From NCBI GenBank assembly GCA_041686195.1, contig JAWLEI010000002.1, forward strand, positions 58,364-122,363: DNA of 64,000 nucleotides, read 5' to 3'. This document shows, piece by piece, positions 45,181 through 51,628 of the stretch. This stretch comes from Desulfovermiculus sp041686195 (lineage in GTDB: Bacteria; Desulfobacterota; Desulfovibrionia; Desulfovibrionales; Desulfothermaceae). The notes under the pieces were generated by a model, which searched no databases, had not been told where the DNA came from, and saw only the letters and a program-made list of their open reading frames with translations. Made by a program: the position numbers and the translations under genes. Each line of letters starts with the position of its first letter. Position 1 is the stretch's first letter.

Positions 45181-46620
45181 TTACGCCTTTTCAGATTCCA
45201 TCCTGGACTTGATCAGGGTGTTCACCATTTGCGGATTGGCCTGTCCCTTGGTCTTCTTCATCACCTGCCCCATGAAAAAGCTCAGCAGTTTGGACTTTCC
45301 TCCCAAATAGGCCTGCACCTCATCAGGATTTTCTTCCAGGACCTGTTCTATGACCTGCTCCAACTGGCCATGGTCCGAAATCTGAACCAGATTCTTGGCC
45401 TGCACATATTCCTTCGGATCCTGTCCGGATTGAAACAGTTGGGAAAAGATCTGTTTTCCTATTGTATTACTTATAGTACCCTGGTCAATGAGATTTATCA
45501 AGTCAGCCAGCTGCGAGGGTTGAAAGGGAGCTTCGGCAGCCTTCATATCCTGCTCTTTGAGTTCCCGCAACATTTCAGTGAGCATCCAGTTGCTCACTTC
45601 TTTGGGCGAAACCCCTTTGGCCACTGCGGCCTCAAAATATTCGGCCAGGTCTCGCTCCTGGGTCAAGAGCAGGGCATCAGCCAGAGGCAGGGCGTAGGTC
45701 TGGACCAAACGCCGGGCCTTGGCTTGGGGCAATTCCGGCAACTGTTCCCGCCAATCGCGGATTTCGTCTTCACTCACCGCAATTGGCACCAAATCCGGGT
45801 CCGGGAAGTAGCGATAGTCGTGGGCCTCCTCCTTGCCCCGCATGGGCCTGGTCCCACCCTTGTCCTGATCAAAGAGCCTGGTCTCCTGGACCACAGCTTC
45901 TCCATCTTCAAGCAAGGCGATCTGCCGGGAGATTTCAAATTCCAGGGCCTTGTGCACATGCCGGAAAGAATTCAAGTTTTTGAGTTCCGTTCTGGTCCCC
46001 AGCTTCGTCTCTCCGTAAGGACGCACGGACACATTGGCATCACACCGAAAATTACCTTCCTCCAAATTTGCGTCGCAAATCCCTAAGTATCGCAAAATGC
46101 TCCTCAATCCCTTCAAATAGGCCACTGCCTCGTCGGCAGAAGCCAGATCAGGCCCGCTGACAATCTCGATCAGGGGGACTCCGGTCCGGTTGAGATCCAC
46201 AAAGCTCATGTTTTCACCTGGGGAGTGAATGGACTTGCCGGCATCGTCCTCCATATGAATACGGACGATGTGCACCGCCTTTTCCCCGTCCGGGCTTTCA
46301 ATGTCCAGCCAGCCATTTTCCGCCAAGGGGGTCTCGTATTGGGATATCTGATAGCCCTTGGGAAGGTCTGGATAGAAATAATTTTTACGGGCGAAAACCG
46401 AGTCTGTATTCACTGAACAGCCCACTGCCAAGGCCATTTTGGCTGCATACTCCACCGCTTTCTTGTTCATCACCGGCAAGGCTCCGGGCATACCGGAACA
46501 TACCGGGCATACATGCGTATTTGGTTCCTGCCCGAATCCGGTAGAACAGGAGCAAAAGAGCTTGGACCGGGTATTTAATTGTGCATGGACCTCCAGTCCG
46601 ATGACTGCTTCATACGTCAT
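45181..46620 (-). CDS. gatB: Asp/Glu-tRNA amidotransferase subunit B
   Basis: GatB phosphorylates and helps amidate Glu-tRNA(Gln) or Asp-tRNA(Asn). The 479-residue protein has YEAVIGLEVHAQLNTRSKLFC at the N-terminus, CPVCSGMPGALPVMN with the zinc cysteines, LNRTGVPLIEIVS and the C-terminal YqeY-like domain (VEGEN-like EENPDEVQAYLGGKSKLLSFFMGQVMK). GAGGAGAGG sits before ATG 46620. gatA and gatC are not in this window. It is part of the minus-strand nadK-mltA-gatB-mtnA run. Confidence 0.96.
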   Translation of the reverse strand: MTYEAVIGLEVHAQLNTRSKLFCSCSTGFGQEPNTHVCPVCSGMPGALPVMNKKAVEYAAKMALAVGCSVNTDSVFARKNYFYPDLPKGYQISQYETPLAENGWLDIESPDGEKAVHIVRIHMEDDAGKSIHSPGENMSFVDLNRTGVPLIEIVSGPDLASADEAVAYLKGLRSILRYLGICDANLEEGNFRCDANVSVRPYGETKLGTRTELKNLNSFRHVHKALEFEISRQIALLEDGEAVVQETRLFDQDKGGTRPMRGKEEAHDYRYFPDPDLVPIAVSEDEIRDWREQLPELPQAKARRLVQTYALPLADALLLTQERDLAEYFEAAVAKGVSPKEVSNWMLTEMLRELKEQDMKAAEAPFQPSQLADLINLIDQGTISNTIGKQIFSQLFQSGQDPKEYVQAKNLVQISDHGQLEQVIEQVLEENPDEVQAYLGGKSKLLSFFMGQVMKKTKGQANPQMVNTLIKSRMESEKA

Positions 46621-46649
46621 TGCCCTCTCCTCGTGAGCATTTGATGATC

Positions 46650-47876
46650 TCATTTTGAAGATATCTCTTCCCGGGGCTGACTGGCCACAGTCCTGGAGAC
46701 CAGGAGACACAAGCGGCCCTGGGCCTTCAATCGGCCGGCCAGGTATCCAGCCTGATCACCGCTTCCGCAATACAGGTCCACATGCCGGCCTTGAATAGCC
46801 CCGCCTACATCTTGAGCCAAGCCGAGGCCGAAAAGTGTATCTTTGCTGCTCATCTCTGGCAAGCCCACCTGCATGGCCAGCAGGGCTCCCAAAGGAATCA
46901 CCGCTGGATCGGTGGCCAGACTGACCATGGGAGTGAGTTTTCGGCCCAAGGCTCCATAAGGCCCGTCGTTGCGCAGCTCAAAAAAAACATAACTTGGATT
47001 GGTGAACAGAATATCCGGCATAAGCTCCGGCTGATCGCTCAAGTGGGCTTTTATGGATTGCATGCTCAGATCTTCGAAGCTCAGATGTCCCCTTTCCACC
47101 AGGACCCGGCCCAAAGAGACATACTCATGCCCGTTCTTGCCGGCATAACCGATGTATGCCCTCTGCCCGTCCGGAAGCTCCAACTGCCCTGAGCCCTGGA
47201 TGTGCAAAAAAAACACATCCACAGGATCTTTGGCCCAGGCCAGTACTTCGGCCTTGCCCTGCAAAGCGTTTTGTCCGTCGATCTCCGCCCGGGCATGATA
47301 GGGCGCTATCTCCCCGTCTTTCATCCGGTACACCAGGCGTTGTCCTTTCCACCTGGGATGAAATCGTCCCAGATCAATTGTTTGCAAATTCTCAGGCAGA
47401 GCATACAGAGGATAAGGATAGCCGGGTGCCTGTTCCAGACTGGCCTGCAGCCTGGGTTCATAATACCCGGTAAATAGCGGCTGGGGACGGAGTTCATAGC
47501 AGGTAAACTCCCGGGCCAGGAGACCGGGATCAGTCTGCAGTTCTGGAAGTATCCGCAGCATGTGTTTCAGGCTGATCCGCAAGTCCTGAACCGTGAGTCG
47601 AACATTGGGTGTATTCAGGACCACCCGGTTTCCTTCCTGGGATTTGAGGGCCGAGAGGGTGTCTCGCAAAGGTTGGGCCAGCTCTTCCCAGGAGTTCAGT
47701 CCCTGCCGGGCCGGATCCAGATGGGCCAAGAGTTCCTCTTTTTTTTCTGCCCTCAAAGGAATCAATCCGGAGTCCAATGGTTCTGCGGGCTCCTTTGCCC
47801 CGCATCCTGGAAAGAAAAACACCGCCAGGGCAAACATAAGAAATAAAGACCACCAACGTGAAAAAATCTTGCGCAT
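46650..47876 (-). CDS. mltA: Membrane-bound lytic murein transglycosylase A
   Basis: Outer-membrane lipoprotein that cleaves peptidoglycan glycan strands. Signal and lipobox: ALAVFFFPGC (Cys about 25). The MltA domain includes FTGYYEPRL, FFLHIQGSGQLELPDG, YAGKNGHEY and the C-terminal 3D domain GLAQDVGGAIQGRHVDLYCGSG with the catalytic Asp. ATG 47876 gives 408 residues and has GAGG upstream; the in-frame extension to 48017 overlaps nadK and is rejected. It starts 11 bases after the nadK stop. Confidence 0.93.
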   Translation of the reverse strand: MRKIFSRWWSLFLMFALAVFFFPGCGAKEPAEPLDSGLIPLRAEKKEELLAHLDPARQGLNSWEELAQPLRDTLSALKSQEGNRVVLNTPNVRLTVQDLRISLKHMLRILPELQTDPGLLAREFTCYELRPQPLFTGYYEPRLQASLEQAPGYPYPLYALPENLQTIDLGRFHPRWKGQRLVYRMKDGEIAPYHARAEIDGQNALQGKAEVLAWAKDPVDVFFLHIQGSGQLELPDGQRAYIGYAGKNGHEYVSLGRVLVERGHLSFEDLSMQSIKAHLSDQPELMPDILFTNPSYVFFELRNDGPYGALGRKLTPMVSLATDPAVIPLGALLAMQVGLPEMSSKDTLFGLGLAQDVGGAIQGRHVDLYCGSGDQAGYLAGRLKAQGRLCLLVSRTVASQPREEISSK

Positions 47877-47887
47877 AACCCGGGACC

Positions 47888-48739
47888 TCAGTTCTCCAAG
47901 CTTAAATATCCAGCCCGCTGCAAGTGATGGAAAAACGAACTCTGTTCTGGTTCTATGAGTAAGAACCTGCAATCGCAGGCCTGAATACGGATCATATCCT
48001 CCTCGCACAGCGGCCATCCGGACTGCCCGTCCAGGGTGACAAAGCTTTCCGGAGATGAGGTTTCAACCCGGATGGATATCTGCTGCTGACTGGGCAAAAT
48101 CAAGGGCCTGAAATCGCTCATAAAGGGACAAACCGGGCAGATTTCCATAACTTCGAGTTCAGGGCTGACCAGGGCCCCTCCGGCAGCTGCGGCATAGGCC
48201 GTGGAACCCACAGGGGTGGATACGATCACCCCGTCGGCCCGGAGCATGTGTATGAGCCTGCCTTTACTCCATAAGCTCAAGCGGACCAAACGGGCCAGAC
48301 CGCTCCTGCCCACTACGAGGTCGTTGATAAATCTCCCTTTTTGAAAAACCCTTCCCCTTCTTAACAGCTCATAGCCCAAAATGATTCTGGGGCTTATTCG
48401 GTACTTCCCACCCAGAATCTGAGTCAAAACAGGCTCCCAGTCATCGGGGCTCAAGGCGGTCAAGAACCCGACCCGGCCAAAATTGATCCCTAAAAGAGGG
48501 ACCCCCAGGTCAGCTACCCGGGTAGCCACCCGGAGCAAGGTTCCGTCTCCGCCGAGTACCAGGATCATATCCGGCAATGTGTGGCATCCGGGATCTACGC
48601 GCACATAATTTTCAGAAGCCACTATTTGAGCTTCACAGCCTTGCCGTTGCAGCCAGGCTTGAATAATCGACCCCAGTTTGCCGGCCTGGGCATGCCCACT
48701 TTTGGTAATCAGGTGGACTGTTCTTATTGGTGTGTGCAT
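47888..48739 (-). CDS. nadK: NAD kinase
   Basis: Makes NADP from NAD using ATP or polyphosphate. LVLGGDGTLLRVATRV (residues about 60-75) is the family's GGDGT motif, with LLGINFGRVGFLTAL, the NDLVV block and STPVGSTAYAAAAGG. 283 residues is normal. It is the first gene of the nadK-mltA-gatB-mtnA run; the upstream 603 bases contain only repeats, so its promoter must lie inside a repeat-rich stretch. Confidence 0.94.
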   Translation of the reverse strand: MHTPIRTVHLITKSGHAQAGKLGSIIQAWLQRQGCEAQIVASENYVRVDPGCHTLPDMILVLGGDGTLLRVATRVADLGVPLLGINFGRVGFLTALSPDDWEPVLTQILGGKYRISPRIILGYELLRRGRVFQKGRFINDLVVGRSGLARLVRLSLWSKGRLIHMLRADGVIVSTPVGSTAYAAAAGGALVSPELEVMEICPVCPFMSDFRPLILPSQQQISIRVETSSPESFVTLDGQSGWPLCEEDMIRIQACDCRFLLIEPEQSSFFHHLQRAGYLSLEN

Positions 48740-48961
48740 CGCCCTTTCTTAGTTCAATCTCTTCTGGGATTCAAGAGCCCAGGCAACATCGCAGCAGCGG
48801 TTTGAGTTCCGGATGCACACTTCAGAATTGCCGGAGGCAAGTCTGGGATGAACAAGTCTTCATCCCGGCAGCTGGCGTGGCCGTCCGGAAACTCCAGCCA
48901 CGCGAAGACGCGTGACTGGCTCAACGAAGAGGGCAGCCACTCAGGGCTGCCCCTACCGAGG

Positions 48962-49108
48962 GCTGAGGTTATCGCCCAGTCAACTTTCGAATTGAGACGG
49001 TTCTTCTGGTATGTTTCATGTTGATCAATCCGACAAATTTACTTTTTTTGCCCGCTTTGGGGCAAAAAATATATTTCAGATTTGCCGGAGGCAAAGCTCG
49101 TATGAAAC
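48962..49108 (-). repeat. Long dispersed intergenic repeat, copy 4 (with extended flank)
   Basis: Core 49013-49108: GTTTCATGTTGATCAATCC, TTTTTTTGCCC-gctttg-GGGCAAAAAA, ATTTCAGATTTGCCGGAGGC, AAAGCTCGTATGAAAC. It is bounded by GTTTCAT and ATGAAAC, the best terminal inverted repeat in the family. Its left flank, 48962-49012, is shared with 31679-31729 (GCTGAGGTTATC, TCTTCTGG at the same spacing). Confidence 0.8.
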
Positions 49109-49124
49109 AAGATTTTGCTTTTTC

Positions 49125-49197
49125 CGTCACCCCGGCGTAGGCCGGGGTCCAGCTCTTATATCTTCAGTCTGGATTCCGGCTTTCGCCGGAATGACGG
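49125..49197. repeat. REP-type palindrome pair
   Basis: CGTCACCCCGGCGTAGGCCGGGGTCCAG on the left and CTGGATTCCGGCTTTCGCCGGAATGACG on the right, as two hairpins facing each other around AGCTCTTATATCTTCAGT. This is a widespread extragenic palindrome in proteobacteria, often produced by REP-associated tyrosine transposases in trans. No transposase gene is in the window. Confidence 0.8.
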
Positions 49198-49211
49198 AGG
49201 GGTGACTCAAA

Positions 49212-49261
49212 GTTTCACCCCTGATCAAACTGGCGGTTACAGCCAGCGGCGTCGCTGAAAC
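49212..49261. repeat. Short dispersed intergenic repeat, copy 3 (50 bp)
   Basis: GTTTCACCCCTGATCAAACTGG, CGGTTACAGCCAGCGGC, GTCGCTGAAAC. This copy retains both ends of the family, GTTTCA and TGAAAC, and is exactly 50 bases long. Confidence 0.75.
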
Positions 49262-49300
49262 CTGAGAACCAAATCCCCCTGGCCTTGCCCCCTGATGGGG

Positions 49301-49329
49301 TTGACAAACAGGAGGGTACATGCCATAGA
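49301..49329 (+). promoter_or_regulatory. Sigma-70-like promoter for tRNA-Gly
   Basis: TTGACA at 49301-49306, a 17-base spacer, then CATAGA at 49324-49329 as a -10 element. The tRNA begins 14 bases later. The -35 is perfect and the -10 is moderate. Confidence 0.65.
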
Positions 49330-49342
49330 GTTCGTTGGTCGA

Positions 49343-49418
49343 GCGGGTGTAGCTCAGCTGGTAGAGTACAAGCTTCCCAAGCTTGGTGTCGCGGGTTCGA
49401 TCCCCGTCACCCGCTCCA
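49343..49418 (+). tRNA. tRNA-Gly (anticodon CCC)
   Basis: A 76-base cloverleaf: acceptor GCGGGTG/CACCCGC, D arm GCTCAGCTGGTAGAGT, anticodon stem CAAGC/GCTTG around TTCCCAA (anticodon CCC), T arm GCGGGTTCGATCCCCGT, and an encoded CCA (TCCA). It lies 68 bases ahead of rimP, so the two may be co-transcribed. Confidence 0.96.
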
Positions 49419-49486
49419 CTCCTTTCCAATAACGTGCATCCAAAGGGAGTGGGCCGTATGGTCCACTTTTTTTTTGATTTGAATAA

Positions 49487-49942
49487 ATGACTCAAAACGA
49501 TCGTCTCGTCAGTCTCATCGAACCAATTGTCTCCTCCCTGGGACTCACCTTGTGGGGCATAGAGGTCCCATCCAGCCCCAAGGGGGGCAAGCTGCGGGTC
49601 TTTCTGGATTCCTGTCGCGGAGTGACTATTGACCAATGTGCAGATGTGAGCCGTCATATCAGCATGCTTTTGGATGTTGAAGATCCGATACCAGGATCAT
49701 ATGTATTGGAAGTTTCTTCTCCCGGTCTGGAGCGGATATTTTTTCATTTTCATCAACTTCTTGATTACATCGGTCACCCCATGGCCGTCATACTCAAGGA
49801 GCCGGTCCAGGGCAGCAAGAAATGGCGGGGAACTCTGCTCCAGGCGGCAGACAACGAAGTTACATTGCAAACAGATACCCGCACCTTAAACCTGCATTGG
49901 GATCAGGTACATAAAATTCATCTTGTTTATACCGGCCAGTGA
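49487..49942 (+). CDS. rimP: Ribosome maturation factor RimP
   Basis: Required for 30S maturation. The 151-residue protein follows the RimP layout: LIEPIVSSLGLTLWGIEV (residues about 10-27), LRVFLDSCRGVTIDQCADVSRHISMLLD, and YVLEVSSPGLERIFF (about 72-86), where most members have SPGLDRPL; then an SH3-like C-terminal domain to IHLVYTGQ. No good ribosome site is visible before ATG 49487. It opens the rimP-nusA-infB operon. Confidence 0.93.
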   Translation: MTQNDRLVSLIEPIVSSLGLTLWGIEVPSSPKGGKLRVFLDSCRGVTIDQCADVSRHISMLLDVEDPIPGSYVLEVSSPGLERIFFHFHQLLDYIGHPMAVILKEPVQGSKKWRGTLLQAADNEVTLQTDTRTLNLHWDQVHKIHLVYTGQ

Positions 49943-49991
49943 TCTTTTTTTTGGATCACGGCCCAGAGGGCCAGAATGTGGAGGTCCGCTC

Positions 49992-51344
49992 ATGAGTTTG
50001 GAACTAAAGAAATCCATTGACTTAATCAGTAAAGAACGGCGCATAGACCGCGATGTTCTTATTGACACCCTGGAAGAGGCTGTACGTTCAGCTGTGAATA
50101 AAAAATTCAACAACAAGCTGGACATTGAGGTCAACTTCAATGAGGAAACCGGGGATGTTGAAGTCTATCAATTTAAGATCGTCAGCGATGAAATTGACGA
50201 TCCGGACACTGAGATCAGCCTGGAAGAAGCCCAGAAAGTTGATCCCAATGTGGAACTTGAAGATGAGCTCGGTTTTAAGCTGCACGTTGAAGATCTGGGG
50301 CGCATCGCAGCCCAATCCGCCAAACAGGTCATCATTCAACGCATGCGGGATGCTGAACAGGAAATCATCTACGAGGAATTCATAGAGCGCAAGGGTGAAA
50401 TCATCAGCGGCACGGTGCAACGCCGGGACCGAACCGGATGGATTATCAACCTGGGCCGCACGGAAGCATTGCTGCCCAAGGATGAGCAGATCCCCAAGGA
50501 ACACTACCGGCGTGGAGACAGGATGCAGGGGTTGATCATTGATGTCAAAAAAGAAGGCAAAGGCCCCCAGGTTATCCTATCCCGCTCCCATCCCGACTTT
50601 ATGGCCGCCCTGTTCCGCATCGAAGTCCCGGAAATCAGCGACGGAACGATTAAGATCATGGGCATTGCCAGAGATCCCGGCTACCGGGCCAAAATTGCCC
50701 TGCTCTCTCGGGACCGGGATGTAGACCCAGTCGGAGCCTGTGTAGGGGTGCGGGGATCACGAATCAATAAAATCGTCCAGGAATTCAAGGGTGAACGGAT
50801 AGACATCGTCCTCTGGAGCCCGGACATAACCACGTATGCGGTCAATGCCCTCTCTCCAGCCAGGATCTCCAGCATCACGGTGGATGAAGATGACAAGGCC
50901 CTTGAAGTTGTGGTCCCAGACAGTCAGCACCATCTGGCCATTGGCCGCAGAGGCCAAAACGTCAAGCTGGCCAGCAAGCTGTTGGGCTGGAAAATCGATA
51001 TCGTTACCGAAAGCAGGTACGGCGAAGTGTACGCCCACCGACAAGAAATAGAGTATGTCGCCAATGTGGCTGGCATTTCTGTGGACCAGTTCTACAATGC
51101 CGATTTGACCAGCCTGGAAGACCTCCAAGCCGCTACCGATCAGGAACTTCTCCGCATTGAAGGGCTGGATGAACAAAAGCTGAGCGATTTGCGCTCAGCT
51201 GTCAACCTGCTGAGTAAAAAGGCCTCTCCAGAAAATGAGGCTGACCCAACTGCCCCGCAAGAACCAGAGCAGGGGGCAAAAGACCAAAATCTGGCCGCCC
51301 AGGACCAGAACCGGGCTGCCCAGGGACCAGAAGGCGAAATATGA
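49992..51344 (+). CDS. nusA: Transcription termination/antitermination factor NusA
   Basis: RNA-polymerase-associated factor. The N-terminal domain (MSLELKKSIDLISKERRIDRDVLIDTLEEAV), S1 domain (about 135-200), KH1 and KH2 (about 230-345, with DPVGACVGVRGSRINKIVQEFKGERIDIVLW) are complete. ATG 49992 has GTGGAGG nearby; in-frame starts up to 49923 are rejected. The 450-residue protein ends in an acidic, Gln-rich tail with repeated NLAAQDQNRAAQ. Its stop overlaps the ylxR start (ATGA). Confidence 0.95.
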   Translation: MSLELKKSIDLISKERRIDRDVLIDTLEEAVRSAVNKKFNNKLDIEVNFNEETGDVEVYQFKIVSDEIDDPDTEISLEEAQKVDPNVELEDELGFKLHVEDLGRIAAQSAKQVIIQRMRDAEQEIIYEEFIERKGEIISGTVQRRDRTGWIINLGRTEALLPKDEQIPKEHYRRGDRMQGLIIDVKKEGKGPQVILSRSHPDFMAALFRIEVPEISDGTIKIMGIARDPGYRAKIALLSRDRDVDPVGACVGVRGSRINKIVQEFKGERIDIVLWSPDITTYAVNALSPARISSITVDEDDKALEVVVPDSQHHLAIGRRGQNVKLASKLLGWKIDIVTESRYGEVYAHRQEIEYVANVAGISVDQFYNADLTSLEDLQAATDQELLRIEGLDEQKLSDLRSAVNLLSKKASPENEADPTAPQEPEQGAKDQNLAAQDQNRAAQGPEGEI

Positions 51345-51628
51345 ACAGGGACCATCCGGAGTACATGCGCCCCAAAAGCAGTAATAGGCAAGGAAAAGCT
51401 GCTCAGCACATCCCGCAGCGCATGTGTTGTATATGTCGCTCGCGCCTGCTCAAGTATCATCTCCACCGTTATGTATGCCAGCGCGATGGCCGAGGCCAGC
51501 CAGCGCTTTATTTTGATCCGAAACAATCCTTGCCCGGGCGCGGTTTTTACGTCTGTTCCGACCCCGGATGCCAAAGCGCCCTGCCCCGGCATAGGGGATG
51601 GCAGAAGAAGTGTAGGGGGGAGTCATGA
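51341..51628 (+). CDS. ylxR: YlxR family RNA-binding protein (DUF448)
   Basis: Small protein (95 residues) usually found between nusA and infB. PQRMCCICRSR (about residues 26-36) and GRGFYVCSDPGC (about 67-78) are the family's two motifs; the residues between them are positively charged. It overlaps nusA by the ATGA at 51341 and overlaps infB by ATGA at 51625, so all three are translationally coupled. Thought to bind RNA; exact role unsettled. Confidence 0.9.
   Translation: MNRDHPEYMRPKSSNRQGKAAQHIPQRMCCICRSRLLKYHLHRYVCQRDGRGQPALYFDPKQSLPGRGFYVCSDPGCQSALPRHRGWQKKCRGES

Larger units (their letters stand above)
48740..49342. other. Repeat-rich gene-free region between nadK and tRNA-Gly
   Basis: No open frame here resembles a gene. 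From left to right: a piece of the long repeat (GCCGGAGGCAAGTCTGGGATGAAC, 48832-48855); two hairpins, AGCCACGCG/CGCGTGACTGGCT (48896-48922) and GGGCAGCCactcagGGCTGCCC (48932-48953); a full long repeat (49013-49108); a REP-type palindrome pair (49125-49197); a short 50-base repeat (49212-49261); and the tRNA-Gly promoter (49301-49329). The density of repeats suggests a preferred landing site for short mobile or recombinogenic DNA. Confidence 0.75.

Noticed and set aside
45154..46086. Plus-strand open frame opposite gatB
   Set aside because: Antisense of gatB, with no ribosome site.
49125..49261. Possible CRISPR array because of several similar palindromes
   Set aside because: The repeats differ from each other, are not evenly spaced and have no spacers; they are REP-type and MITE-like units.
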